Source: Terriglobus albidus (lineage in GTDB: Bacteria > Acidobacteriota > Terriglobia > Terriglobales > Acidobacteriaceae). From it: 64,000 bases of DNA. Positions 7,987-17,123 of this stretch are shown here, piece after piece (the first letter of the stretch is position 1; every line of letters starts with the position of its first letter). The position numbers were made by a program, and so were the translations under genes. Under the pieces are notes generated by a model, which saw only the letters and a program-made list of their open reading frames with translations, was not told the DNA's origin and did not search any database. The DNA lies in contig NZ_JAGTAS010000018.1 in the NCBI RefSeq assembly GCF_025685425.1, positions 46,548 to 110,547 on the forward strand, written 5' to 3'.

Positions 7987-9543
7987 TCATACAGGGACTG
8001 CCACTCCGATCACGCGGTGTAGATATTGCGTGTCAGTGCCAGAGATGCGGATTGTCTCGGTTCTCTCCGGCGCTGCTGCTGCCAAGGTACGTTCGTCGCC
8101 GCTTCCTTCAAGTGGGCCGCAGGCAAACTCAGCGCCTCTCTGAAGGAGATAAAGGGGGCGCCACCAACCGTGCTTAGCGCTATTGTCCTCGGGGTTCGGC
8201 AGTCTTTCCACCTTCTCGACAGCTACAAACGAACCTGGGCGGATGGAAGGCTCAAGACCGGCTATCGAGACTCCTCGAGCCAGACGCACTACCTTGCCGC
8301 CAATGGAACTCAGATTTGGGAATTTGAGTGATAAAAGGGACGGCCACTCTCCGTACTCACGCCGATGTTCCTCCCATTGTTCTGCCGGGTCCGGAGGAGG
8401 AGCGTAAGCTTCCTGGCCTTTGAGGTCTGAAAGATGCTCGGCTTCCAGGAGAGTCTGGAGAGAATATCGATTGCGGTCCGATCGAAGCGTTCCGTTCGCC
8501 CGAAGTGCGTCGGTGTAGCGAGCCACATGGGTTAGAGAGAGCTGTATGAGAGTGTCCACGTGGGGCAGGGAGCCTGATGGATACCGATACCGGCGTTCTG
8601 TTCGTGACGAGAAATCATTTCCGAAGATTGCACGAAGAAACTCGCGAGTACGAGAGCGCTCCTCGTAATTACGCTGGAAACGTGCATGCTCCGCTGCAAA
8701 TAGAGTGTTTAAAGAGCCATGTTCCCAAGGCAGGATCAGCGGCGCGTGCCGATTGGGACGCCGAAGGTCGCGGATGAAAGGGCGGCCCGCGAGCGGGAGG
8801 CCCACGGCGAACATCCGTACGCGTCCAACGACGCGCGCTTGGGTGGGAAAGGCAAAGTCTTTAGGGCCGTCGGATCTTTTTCCGGCGCTAAGCAGAATGA
8901 GTCTGTTGTTCGTAACAACGCACCGGCTGCAGCGATACCCGTTCCCAAACTGCAGGAAGTAGATCACGCCTGGATTAGGCCGCTTGCGCTCGCCATCGGG
9001 AATCGGCTCAACGAGTGCAATCGCGCCGGGAGGCAGACTTGAGCCAAGACTATCTTCGGTTCCGACCTGAATATAGAAAGCACCCTTCTGCTTCCACGCG
9101 GGGCCTTCAAGAGAGGCGATCGGAACCGCACTTCTCCAGTCCTCAATGAGGTCCTTCACGAAGGCATCCTGCTTGAGTTCGTCGGTTCGGATTCGAGCGG
9201 GAATCTCGACCTGGCTGTTACGTTCGAACGGATAAGATTCGATGATGCGAGTATAGGAGCCGTTGAGTTCGTAGTCGAGGTCCCGGATCTGAGTGGTTCT
9301 ATATCCGAAGAGTTGATGTACCCCGTCAAGAGTCAGAGAGAATGCATCCGAAAGCTCAAGCAGCGTATTGAGGGTCGGATGCTTCTGCGTGCGTGATAGA
9401 TTCGAGAGGAAATTTCGTACTAAGAGCTCTCGCCGTTCTTGTGCGCGTACGGCTCTCTCATCCTCCGGACGCTGCTGCCGGAATAGGTTTCTGAGATGGT
9501 GGACCGCATCAGCAATCTGATGACGAGGCACTGGATGGTACAC
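7987..9543 (-). CDS. Large regulator-like protein with two S24/LexA-like domains
   Basis: The 518-residue product begins with a helical region that reads like an XRE-type helix-turn-helix (TLNTLLELSDAFSLTLDG). Two successive beta-rich domains follow that resemble S24/LexA C-terminal domains. The first is around VGTEDSLGSSLPPGAIALVE and the second around PGSFVAVEKVE and HRVIGVAV. The catalytic Ser-Met pair of active S24 peptidases is not seen, so self-cleavage is doubtful. GTG 9543 is chosen because GAGGAG lies 9 bases upstream; the frame is open further upstream without a good start. It lies upstream of the lasso operon on the same strand, which suggests a pathway regulator, but that link is inference. 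Confidence 0.6.
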   Translation of the reverse strand: MYHPVPRHQIADAVHHLRNLFRQQRPEDERAVRAQERRELLVRNFLSNLSRTQKHPTLNTLLELSDAFSLTLDGVHQLFGYRTTQIRDLDYELNGSYTRIIESYPFERNSQVEIPARIRTDELKQDAFVKDLIEDWRSAVPIASLEGPAWKQKGAFYIQVGTEDSLGSSLPPGAIALVEPIPDGERKRPNPGVIYFLQFGNGYRCSRCVVTNNRLILLSAGKRSDGPKDFAFPTQARVVGRVRMFAVGLPLAGRPFIRDLRRPNRHAPLILPWEHGSLNTLFAAEHARFQRNYEERSRTREFLRAIFGNDFSSRTERRYRYPSGSLPHVDTLIQLSLTHVARYTDALRANGTLRSDRNRYSLQTLLEAEHLSDLKGQEAYAPPPDPAEQWEEHRREYGEWPSLLSLKFPNLSSIGGKVVRLARGVSIAGLEPSIRPGSFVAVEKVERLPNPEDNSAKHGWWRPLYLLQRGAEFACGPLEGSGDERTLAAAAPERTETIRISGTDTQYLHRVIGVAVPV

Positions 9544-10046
9544 GGCAGAGCCCTCTCCTCGAATATTCTCAATATAGGAGCAGCAAACGAGCGCAACTGA
9601 CCTTGTCGCATCGCTGAGGTGCTTAGAGCTTCTCAGAGATGCTCGGCGTATGTGCAATTGGCTTGAAACAGGTTCATCAACGTACGTTCTTGATGCGAGA
9701 GTACAACCGAATCGCCCAGTTGAGAAGACCGTCAGATATTCATTGGGCGCGGAAATGCGTTTACAACCGGCTCAATCGCGCCGAGCCTGTTCATCTCATT
9801 GGAGTTAAGAATGTGGCCACAACGTCTACGTGAATTTGGCCATGGTTCAGCGTTGTTTAGAAGACAACGCGCTTGGTGAAAGTTTGTAGCAAAAAAGCTT
9901 GTCGCATTCTTGTCGCAAATATCGCCAATTTGGCCGATTTTGCCGGTTTTGCCGACTTGTAACTCCTTTTCCGACCAATAACTTAGTATTTTGGCTGCTC
10001 CATAGCTGGGTGACTATCTCCGGAATCGGCCAACAATACCTAGGCC
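9544..10046. other. Intergenic region, no supported gene
   Basis: No convincing coding sequence. Around 9900-9960 there are short iterated motifs (TTTTGCCGG, TTTTGCCGA, TTGTCGCA) in imperfect series. Their role is unknown; a promoter or operator region for the divergent sides is possible. Confidence 0.4.
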
Positions 10047-10395
10047 ATGCCAATTACCGATGCCGCTGGCAATAATAGGATGATGAAAGGGTATCTCGAT
10101 ACCAGCAACACTTCCATAAGAAGCGTTACGGTCTCTGGCCTTCCATCCTCCTATACGGTTTACGTGTATTGCGATGACGACAGCAATACCGCGAAGAGAA
10201 CTGGAAGGTATACACTTGGCGGCACCACGGTTACGGCAACCGATTCTGCGAATACAAATTTCTCTGGGACGTTTGTCCAGGCAAACAACTCGGCGGGGAA
10301 CTACATCATCTTTCCGAACCAGACCGCAAGTAGCTTTACCGTCTCCCGATACCACTCCGCGAGCACCGATTAATGGAATTCAGATCGTGCCGTAG
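10047..10395 (+). pseudogene. Frameshifted remnant of a secreted beta-sandwich domain
   Basis: The frame begins directly after a stop codon and lacks a signal peptide or ribosome-binding site. It encodes a beta-rich segment (GLPSSYTVYVY, then NNSAGNYIIF) typical of extracellular acidobacterial proteins. The reading frame ends near 10373, and the expected C-terminal ending APINGIQIVP continues in another frame to about 10395. This indicates an N-terminally truncated, frameshifted gene remnant. Confidence 0.55.
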
Positions 10396-10593
10396 ATTGA
10401 GATTGCCAATCGGACCGCGGACCGGGGAGCAATCGCTTTTAGCGAGGCCCGAGCAACTGACGTTCGACACGAGCTGGCCATTAGAAGCAGGATCTTGGAC
10501 AGTAAAAGTGAAAACACTTTTTAGACTAATGTTATGGCGAGCAATCCGCGTACGCTACTATGCGGATTGTCGCCGTTCGCCGGCCTATAACGG

Positions 10594-10821
10594 CTATTTG
10601 GCCTTTTTCGCAGCGGCCCACCGCTTCTTCTGAGCCTCTGCAATCCTCGCACGCGCCTCTGCGCTCAGCACGCGACCTTTCTTCGTTTTTCGGAGTGTCC
10701 CTTTGGGCCGTCCTACACTGCGTTTGCCAGCCGACGTCTCCACTTCGGTAAGCATGGCACGTGCCTGTTGAAGTTTACGGATCTGGTCATCAATGGCAGA
10801 AAGAATTAGTTCGAGATTCAT
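10594..10821 (-). CDS. Small basic protein, function unknown
   Basis: This 75-residue protein has a predicted N-terminal amphipathic/coiled-coil helix (residues 1-28) and a Lys/Arg-rich C-terminus containing GRPKG, like an AT-hook core, followed by an Ala/Lys-rich helix. Nucleic-acid binding is plausible from charge and the GRPKG motif, but no function is established. The only purine-rich upstream motif lies about 25 bases from the ATG, so the start is not strongly supported. Confidence 0.5.
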   Translation of the reverse strand: MNLELILSAIDDQIRKLQQARAMLTEVETSAGKRSVGRPKGTLRKTKKGRVLSAEARARIAEAQKKRWAAAKKAK

Positions 10822-11153
10822 TTCAAAAGCGTACTCGAAAGTAGCTCCTTAGGTGAAGGTTTTATTATGGCTGTATCTGAATGATGGACGCCCTACCCTA
10901 AGCTAGGGGGCCATGCAGCCCACCGCTTCTTGCTATCTCAAAGTGCAGGTATATCGATTCGGGGCCCTCGATCGGTTCAAAGTGGAAGATCCTGAATGGT
11001 GACTGATCTTCAACAAAGATAGACATCCTTTGGATAAACTTGCGATGTCCACGATCGAGATCTGCCTGGTAACGCACTTTTATCGCTTACGGGCTCTTAA
11101 TTGAGAGCGCTCGCCAATGCTCCACTCATGTATAAAACAGTCAGGGCGGATGT
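10822..11153. other. Region upstream of cas5c, no cas3
   Basis: In complete type I-C loci cas3 lies here. No helicase or HD-nuclease sequence is visible on either strand, and I see no other gene. The stretch presumably carries the promoter for the cas operon. Confidence 0.5.
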
Positions 11154-11846
11154 ATGTTTTCAAGGAATTTCTTTATACGAATCCAAGGTCCATTCGCATG
11201 TTTCACTCGTCCAGAGTTCTCTGCCGAAAGGGTCACCTACGATCTTATTACGCCCTCGGCGGCTCGGGGAATTCTCGAGGCTGTGCTTTGGAAGCCCGCC
11301 ATTTGTTGGGAGATACAGCGAATTTCTCTGTTGCGGCCTATCCGATATATTCGTATCTGTCGGAATGAGGTGAGTTCACGTCTTTCCACTGCGAAAGCGC
11401 TCTCTGCCGCTGTTGGCGATAAAGCAATGCCTGATTTTTATGCAGATGAAGACCGTACTCAACGAAATACGGTAGCGTTGCGAGATGTGGCATATGGCAT
11501 AGCGGCGCGTTTTCGGATGACTCGGAGAGCTGGGCCTCGCGACAACATTCGAAAGTTCGAAGAGATGTTTGAGAGGAGATTGCAAAAGGGGCAACAATGC
11601 TATCAACCCTATCTTGGTTGCCGTGAGTTTCCTGCCAGCGTAGAGCCATGGGACGGCGGTGGCGTACTCGAAAGCGAGTCTCGCATGCTTGGTTGGATGT
11701 TGCACGATCTCGTTTTTGGTGTGGACGGCAAAACGGAACCTGTAAATCAACCACGCTTTTTTGTTGCCGAACTGCGCTGCGGAGTCCTGGAAGTTCCGGC
11801 GTGGGAAGAAGTTAAACCGACGATCCCGGAGACCAGCCATCAGTGA
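11154..11846 (+). CDS. cas5c: CRISPR-associated protein Cas5, type I-C (Cas5c/Cas5d)
   Basis: The 230-residue product matches the I-C Cas5. Near the N-terminus it has the block FACFTRPEFSAERVTYD followed by TPSAARGILEA and WKP, all hallmarks of this family. In type I-C this protein replaces Cas6 and cleaves precursor crRNA at the repeat hairpin. It also caps the 5' handle in Cascade. The C-terminal RFFVAELRCGVLEVP block is present, so the gene looks full length. It overlaps cas8c by 4 bases. I did not verify the catalytic His/Lys pair. Confidence 0.92.
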   Translation: MFSRNFFIRIQGPFACFTRPEFSAERVTYDLITPSAARGILEAVLWKPAICWEIQRISLLRPIRYIRICRNEVSSRLSTAKALSAAVGDKAMPDFYADEDRTQRNTVALRDVAYGIAARFRMTRRAGPRDNIRKFEEMFERRLQKGQQCYQPYLGCREFPASVEPWDGGGVLESESRMLGWMLHDLVFGVDGKTEPVNQPRFFVAELRCGVLEVPAWEEVKPTIPETSHQ

Positions 11847-13639
11847 TCCTTCAGTCGCTTTGTGAATTGGCCGAACGAGAACAATTGGTGGGTGATCCGG
11901 CCTTCGAAAAAAAAGCCGTGCGTTGGATTGTGGTGCTGGATGCCTCTGGTAGGTTTGTAGACGTGCGCGATACCAGCGCGCCAGAGAGCTTGCCATCTAC
12001 GAATAGAACGAAGTGGCGCTGGCATCCTGAGCTCACGCTTATCCCTCGGCGGCAAGAAAGATCATCGGGGATACGGGCCAATTTTCTCGTCGATAATGGG
12101 AAATATGCCTTGGGCTTTTCTGCCACCCCGGAAGAGAAGGACGATCCACGCCACCGACTGTGTCACGCCGCTTTTGTTAGTCTGTTGCGCGAAGCGCCAC
12201 AGGACGTTCCTCAACTACAGTCATTATTAGCCTTTCTTGCGAACGAGGAGGAACTCAATGCGTGTGCCGTCTGCTTGGCGAGCAAGGGCTCCTTTGCGAA
12301 TAAGGATCTTTTTGGTTTCGAAGTAGATGGTATTGCTTTATCCGATCTGGATAGATTGAGGAACTGGTGGGGATCGCATGCCGATCAAGCAAAAGAGGAA
12401 CTCGAACCGATACAGTGCCTTGTTTGTGGCAAATATCGGCAGCCCGCGCGTCTGCACAATAGCATTCAGATTCGAGGGGCATCCGCTAGTGGTGCGCCAC
12501 TTATAAGCTTCAATGTCGCCTCTTTTGAGAAGTATGGTTTGAGAGGCAACGAAAATGCTCCTGTTTGTAGGGTTTGCATGACTGCCTACACAGAGGCATT
12601 GCGCCGTCTGACACGCCCGCAATATGAAACTGCGTCCGGGAAGAAGCTGCAGGCGCAAAGGATTCTACTGAACGGAAACACTACAGTAGTTTATTGGTGT
12701 GAATGCCAAAGCGCTTTGCCTCAACTTTTGACCGCAATGGATAGTGACCCCAAAAGTGTGAAGGATGCGGTTAATGGCTCCTTTGATGAGAGTTCGTCAC
12801 GTTTCTACTGTCTAATCCTCTCCGGCGCGCAAGGTAGGGCATCTATCCGCTACTTCCGCATTGGCACAGTAGGAGAAGTTATAGCGAACCTGCGTCGGTA
12901 TTTTTGTACGATCGATATTGACCGGAGGGACCGAAACGTTCCTCTCACCTTCTTCCGGCTCTTGACAAGAATGGCACCGAATGGAGAACGCGATCGCCTC
13001 CCGTCGGAGATCGGCATCGAACTTTGGGTCCATACCGTCTTTGGAGATAAGTTGCCTTATGGGTTCTTGAATGCGCTGGTGGCGCGCAATCAGGCGGAAC
13101 ATACAGTTCCAGAGGAGCGCGCGGCTTTGCTTCATTTGTACTTTGCCAGTGGTGATGCTAAATCAACAGATGTCGGAATTTCTGATCTACATTCCTGCAC
13201 GGAGAAGCATTCCATGAGTCTCGATTGCGAATCGACGGATCTGCCATATCTATTCGGCCGCCTTCTGGCGATCATGGAAAACCTGCAGAGTGCTGCACAG
13301 GGTACAAATCTCGGGCGCATTCTTGTGGCCCGTACATTTCGACTAGCTTCTACACGGCCTGGACAAGTTTTCCCCAGTTTGCTTCAGGCGTCCCAGCAGC
13401 AGCTAGCTAGAGCAAGCCGCAAGGTACCAGCCCGTGCTGCGAACCTGAATAGGTTGATAGGGGAAGTGCTCAATGGAATCCCTGCAAATGGGCTTTCGCC
13501 TGTCTTCAACCTTGAACAACAGGGCCGTTTTGCCCTTGGGTACTATCACCAACGACAAGTGTTTTTTGACCGGAACGGAGATATGGGAAAAGCTTCTATA
13601 GAAACTGCAAATGATTCCTCCGGGGAGACTATGGCATGA
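11843..13639 (+). CDS. cas8c: CRISPR-associated large subunit Cas8c (Csd1)
   Basis: The 598-residue product is the type I-C Cascade large subunit, responsible for PAM recognition and Cas3 recruitment. Recognisable features are the NVASFEKYGLRGNENAPVC block, with Cys pairs at CLVCGK and CRVC, and the late YLFGRLLAIMENLQ block. It overlaps cas5c and cas7c by 4 bases each, so the three genes form one coupled operon. The length is normal for the family and no internal stop is seen, arguing that the complex may still be made although the nuclease gene is missing. Confidence 0.92.
   Translation: MILQSLCELAEREQLVGDPAFEKKAVRWIVVLDASGRFVDVRDTSAPESLPSTNRTKWRWHPELTLIPRRQERSSGIRANFLVDNGKYALGFSATPEEKDDPRHRLCHAAFVSLLREAPQDVPQLQSLLAFLANEEELNACAVCLASKGSFANKDLFGFEVDGIALSDLDRLRNWWGSHADQAKEELEPIQCLVCGKYRQPARLHNSIQIRGASASGAPLISFNVASFEKYGLRGNENAPVCRVCMTAYTEALRRLTRPQYETASGKKLQAQRILLNGNTTVVYWCECQSALPQLLTAMDSDPKSVKDAVNGSFDESSSRFYCLILSGAQGRASIRYFRIGTVGEVIANLRRYFCTIDIDRRDRNVPLTFFRLLTRMAPNGERDRLPSEIGIELWVHTVFGDKLPYGFLNALVARNQAEHTVPEERAALLHLYFASGDAKSTDVGISDLHSCTEKHSMSLDCESTDLPYLFGRLLAIMENLQSAAQGTNLGRILVARTFRLASTRPGQVFPSLLQASQQQLARASRKVPARAANLNRLIGEVLNGIPANGLSPVFNLEQQGRFALGYYHQRQVFFDRNGDMGKASIETANDSSGETMA
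13214..13639 (+). CDS. cas11c: Possible internal cas11c start within cas8c
   Basis: An in-frame ATG at 13214 within cas8c is preceded by GGAG with 9-base spacing. The resulting 141-residue product (starting MSLDCESTDLPYLFG) covers exactly the C-terminal region that is translated separately as Cas11c in studied type I-C systems. The position and ribosome-binding site support internal initiation, but this is inferred; only the DNA signal is seen. Confidence 0.55.
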   Translation: MSLDCESTDLPYLFGRLLAIMENLQSAAQGTNLGRILVARTFRLASTRPGQVFPSLLQASQQQLARASRKVPARAANLNRLIGEVLNGIPANGLSPVFNLEQQGRFALGYYHQRQVFFDRNGDMGKASIETANDSSGETMA

Positions 13640-14610
13640 GCCGCCCTAATTTTTCGAAGCCCACAGTTCTCGATAAACGTTATGAGATGCTTCTGCTCTT
13701 CGATGTTCATCACGGTAATCCGAATGGAGATCCAGATGCCGAGAATGCTCCAAGAATCGATCCGGAAACAGGAGTTGGACTCGTAACTGACGTTGCCATC
13801 AAACGCAAGATCCGCAATTATGTGGGCTTGACGCGAGGGTTTGAACCGCCGAACAACATCTATGTGAAAGAACGTGGCATCCTTGCCAATGAACAACGAT
13901 CCGCGTATAGGGCTCTTGGCATTGAACCGGATGGGAAATCCGTGGATATTGCCCGGGCTTGGATGTGCAAACATTATTTCGATATCCGCACTTTTGGCGC
14001 CGTAATGACCACCGGCAAGGCAGAGATGGAAAGCGATGCCGCGATCAACAGTGGGAAAAAGACTAGAGGCCAGACAAAGCTTTGGAACTGTGGACAAGTC
14101 CGTGGTCCAGTCCAGTTCGGTTTCGCCACCTCAATCGATCCCATCACCAGCATCGCACATACGATAACTCGTGTAGCATTGACAAACCCTGGTGATGCAG
14201 GAGGCGAGATTGTCGTAGACGAGCATGGAGAAGAGAAGGCTGCAAGCGGACAGATGGGACGGAAATTCGGCGTTGCCTATGCTCTATACCGCATGCATGG
14301 TTTCGTGTCTCCCTTTTTGGCCAAAGAGACCTTATTTACGCGGCGGGACATGGCGACTCTACTGAACGCGTTGACTAATTTGTTTGACCACGACCGCTCC
14401 GCGAACCGTGGAGAAATGTCTGTTCAACGGCTATGGCTCTTTGAGCATAAAGACGAATTGGGAAATGCTCCAGCGCACAGGGTGCTAGAAACTGTCCGAG
14501 TCCCTTCCGTTCCTGGAGCACGGAGCTTTGCTGAGTACGAAACAGGTATCGTGGAGCCTCAAGACGGAACAGAAGTTTTTCCAGGTGTGACCGCTTGGCG
14601 TTATGTATAG
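13636..14610 (+). CDS. cas7c: CRISPR-associated Cas7, type I-C (Csd2)
   Basis: The 324-residue product is the Cascade backbone subunit that coats the crRNA spacer. The N-terminal FDVHHGNPNGDPDAENAPR block and the DIRTFGAVMTTGK segment are diagnostic for Cas7 of type I-C. The C-terminal block with ELGNAPAHRVLETV is present, so the protein appears complete. It is the last intact cas gene. Neither cas4, cas1 nor cas2 follows; instead two degenerate repeats and a second cas7 fragment lie immediately downstream. Confidence 0.93.
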   Translation: MSRPNFSKPTVLDKRYEMLLLFDVHHGNPNGDPDAENAPRIDPETGVGLVTDVAIKRKIRNYVGLTRGFEPPNNIYVKERGILANEQRSAYRALGIEPDGKSVDIARAWMCKHYFDIRTFGAVMTTGKAEMESDAAINSGKKTRGQTKLWNCGQVRGPVQFGFATSIDPITSIAHTITRVALTNPGDAGGEIVVDEHGEEKAASGQMGRKFGVAYALYRMHGFVSPFLAKETLFTRRDMATLLNALTNLFDHDRSANRGEMSVQRLWLFEHKDELGNAPAHRVLETVRVPSVPGARSFAEYETGIVEPQDGTEVFPGVTAWRYV

Positions 14611-14693
14611 CGGATTTGAGCGAGTGTCAAGGATTCTCGTCTTGGAGTTTCCGATATACTTCGGAGATGGCATATGAGATTTGTCTTCTCGCG

Positions 14694-14951
14694 TGCTTTC
14701 GCTCTTCGCGAGCGTGGATTGAAACAATGTTCGTTCAGCGGCTCTTTGAGTATTGGATTTAGCTCTTTGAGAACCAAAAACTAACTGGACAATGCTCCAG
14801 CACACAAGGTGTTGAGTATGAAATGGCCCACTTGGTGGTTCAAGATGTGCGCGATTATGTTGCCCAGCTTGGCCAGCCAGTGTGGGTGAAACCTGTCTAC
14901 GCGAGATAGATAGGAAAGGTTCGCTACCCCTTAGATAGCGTGGATTGAAAC
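14694..14951 (+). CRISPR. Degenerate type I-C CRISPR remnant (two repeats)
   Basis: Two 32-base units at 14694-14725 and 14920-14951 share the exact 3' end AGCGTGGATTGAAAC, the hallmark of type I-C repeats. Each has its own short hairpin stem (CGCTC/GAGCG and CGCTA/TAGCG). Their 5' halves differ, so the repeats are diverged. The 194 bases between them are too long for one spacer and contain cas7-like sequence. A possible third, badly decayed repeat end lies near 14880-14892. This looks like the remains of an array. Confidence 0.75.
14727..14830 (+). pseudogene. Relic of a second cas7 3' end
   Basis: This stretch aligns by eye with the 3' part of the intact cas7c at about 14415-14495: the same order of TGTTC/GTTCA, CTCTTTGAG and AATGCTCCAGC.CACA.GGTG, encoding NAPAHKVL in place of NAPAHRVL. 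It contains stops and small insertions. It probably derives from a second I-C locus copy and now separates the two remaining repeats. Confidence 0.6.
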
Positions 14952-15634
14952 ATGGACTTTGATAAGTACTTGCATGTTGGTATCGTAGTGCTACCGCATG
15001 CCGGCAGCTAAGCCGGATGTTGTCGCTGCTTGCAACCGGCGAAAACATCGATAACGGGTGGGGTTCTAAATGAATTGTGGCGGTATATTCCAACAAGCCA
15101 AGTGAATCGATAGAGTTTTTTAAGGGATACCGCAGTCTACAAACCGTTAAGTGTACCCGGTGATTGGAGAGCGTCTAACCGGCTTGCCTACCTTTTATTG
15201 AGGAGGTGCTAGTAGGATTCGCTTCGCCCTTATTGAGAACAACAAGGATCCAACTAATATTAAGAGATCTGCAAAATAAAAAACCGAAGTGACCTCCGGG
15301 ATTTCTCCGGTTGTTCCCATAGATCACTGGAATAGAGATACACTGGCAATTCCTAAACCGGCTCCCAAAATTGCAACTGCAATACTTGCGCAAAATTTCA
15401 ATTTATCGCTCATGCGGACTCGCCATTTCAAACCAAAGATAGCTTTCTGTTAGCACTTTTTCACCTAGAAGCACTAGCATAAGAATGGGAACGCCTCATT
15501 CTTTGAAAGCTGAAGCTATTCAATCAAATGTCTGTTGGTATTGCGATTACTACTTCGGCCTGTACCGTTACTTTTGTGCAGCACTCGCTGCCCGTGTCAC
15601 CACGGCGTATGCAGCCGCTAGTCGCTCCATCTAC
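14952..15634. other. Intergenic region, no supported gene
   Basis: No well-supported gene. A 29-codon hydrophobic frame on the minus strand (15324-15413, starting MSDKLKF) lacks a ribosome-binding site and is not called. Confidence 0.4.
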
Positions 15635-15871
15635 CTAAGCCGCAGGTAGCTTACGAGCTAGCAGTGGTTCGACATCCCTGATAACGGACCTCCACACGTC
15701 GCGGTCGGCTTCGTGGAGACCGATGAGTAGCTCTGTATTTTGTTCGTTCAATCCCAATTTGTGGCAGATTTCTTCGAGCCGAGCGATCTCTTGATTTAGA
15801 GCCTCGACCTTTGCTTGCCAGCCAGCCACAATTTGATGAAGTTCCCTGAGAGAAGTCATGCTGTCGTTCAC
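15635..15871 (-). CDS. Small coiled-coil protein, function unknown
   Basis: This 78-residue protein starts at GTG with GGAG 7 bases upstream. Residues 5-40 are rich in heptad-like Leu/Ile/Ala and charged residues (VEALNQEIARLEEI), suggesting a coiled coil. The remainder is acidic. No family is recognised, and no neighbour gives a functional clue. The ribosome-binding site and composition support it as a real gene. Confidence 0.5.
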   Translation of the reverse strand: MNDSMTSLRELHQIVAGWQAKVEALNQEIARLEEICHKLGLNEQNTELLIGLHEADRDVWRSVIRDVEPLLARKLPAA

Positions 15872-16760
15872 TTTTTTGCTCCATCTTGTACTTTTTCGGG
15901 CACAAGCAGCAGTGGCACCCGCCCGAGGGAATCCGTGCGAGACAGATGCAGAGAGCTTGAGCCGATGTGAGCTCTACCACTCAACCATGCAATTCCTCTT
16001 CCATATGCCAAATGGGTGCATTATCGTTCTGGCTGGCTCGGTGGATGTTCAAAGCGACATTCACCCCATTCTCCTTTTCAAGTGAATGATGCATGGTGAT
16101 GGCTCTGATTAACGTTAGACACGAATTCTCGGGGATATGGTTGTAAGCTCAGACGTTTTTTGGTTCTTGGTTGCACACAATGTGCAAACGCGAACATTGG
16201 ACCGCTCTTCGATGAACGGAGATGTTCCAAACCTCAAGATATAAGAATGGATTTGGCTTGCGTGGAACAATTGTCGCCTACCGAACAAATCGGAATGGCG
16301 TGCGATGCGCGTTCCTCGATAGAAACACTGCCGAGGCTTGCGGAGACCAAGCGGTGACCTTTACCTGGAATTGGCCATGGCGACCGGAGCAGTTTTATGT
16401 AGCGGGTATATGGAAGTGGTGCCTGGGAAAGAGAATTTGCTAGCTGTAGTCGCAAATCTCGGGAAGGCTTGGTGAGGCCAGAATGCAAGCCGCTTGATGG
16501 AGAACAAGATGGCTTGCTCTGGACAGATGCTTGGCGCCAATGCATCGGTGCGTTTCTGGCATCAACGTTAGCTCCTAGCCACTAAGGATCTTGTATTCGA
16601 ATCCGAGTGCGACGCCGCTCTGCTTTGACACCTTGTTCCTATTGATCGTTCATTCATCTCAGTCCCACTCCAATCAACGGAATACTCCCATTTTCTTTTG
16701 GGACTCGAAGGAGCCTGCGATGTCGTTGACCTCGGTGTCTCTTTACGAAAGTTAGTCCGA
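15872..16760. other. Intergenic region, no supported gene
   Basis: Short frames on both strands lack ribosome-binding sites and protein-like composition. I see no RNA gene; a D-arm-like string on the minus strand near 15985 does not complete to a tRNA. Confidence 0.35.
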
Positions 16761-16958
16761 TTAAGGCTCGATCTGGACTTGATGATTCGGATCAGTTTGA
16801 GCTTTAATGAACTCTTCCGTCAGAGATTTGCTGTCCGTTTTGTATTCGACAACCAATCCATTGGCGAACTCGATTTTGGAATGATTTCCATGGGGGAGAA
16901 TCCTAAAAATTACGTCGCTATTGAGGCCGCTTCCATCACTGAGCTTCACAAGTGGCAT
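16761..16958 (-). CDS. Small conserved-looking hypothetical protein
   Basis: This 65-residue soluble protein has AAGGAG placed correctly before the ATG at 16958. The sequence (VIFRILPHGNHSKIEFANG) suggests a small beta-rich fold, but no family is recognised. It is flanked by non-coding sequence and does not appear to be in an operon. Confidence 0.55.
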   Translation of the reverse strand: MPLVKLSDGSGLNSDVIFRILPHGNHSKIEFANGLVVEYKTDSKSLTEEFIKAQTDPNHQVQIEP

Positions 16959-17123
16959 ACGCTACTCCTTCGGATAGTTTAATTAGGGAGTTATGATACG
17001 GGACTCAAGTTGCTAAGAATGTCGAGAGCGGAATTCTTTCTGCATGGATTCGTATGCGTCAAAACAGATCTTTGTAAATAATATCTTATCGGGCTCTGCG
17101 GACGAACGATTGGGGACCTATAT

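Noticed and set aside
15324..15413. 29-residue hydrophobic peptide on the minus strand
   Set aside because: No ribosome-binding site and no antitoxin or antisense RNA pattern could be supported.
15940..15990. tRNA-like string on the minus strand (GGTTGAGTGGTAGAGC)
   Set aside because: It resembles a D-arm, but no matching acceptor stem, anticodon arm or T-loop follows.
16585..16612. T-loop-like ATTCGAATCC
   Set aside because: The flanking stem pairs poorly and no other tRNA arms are present.
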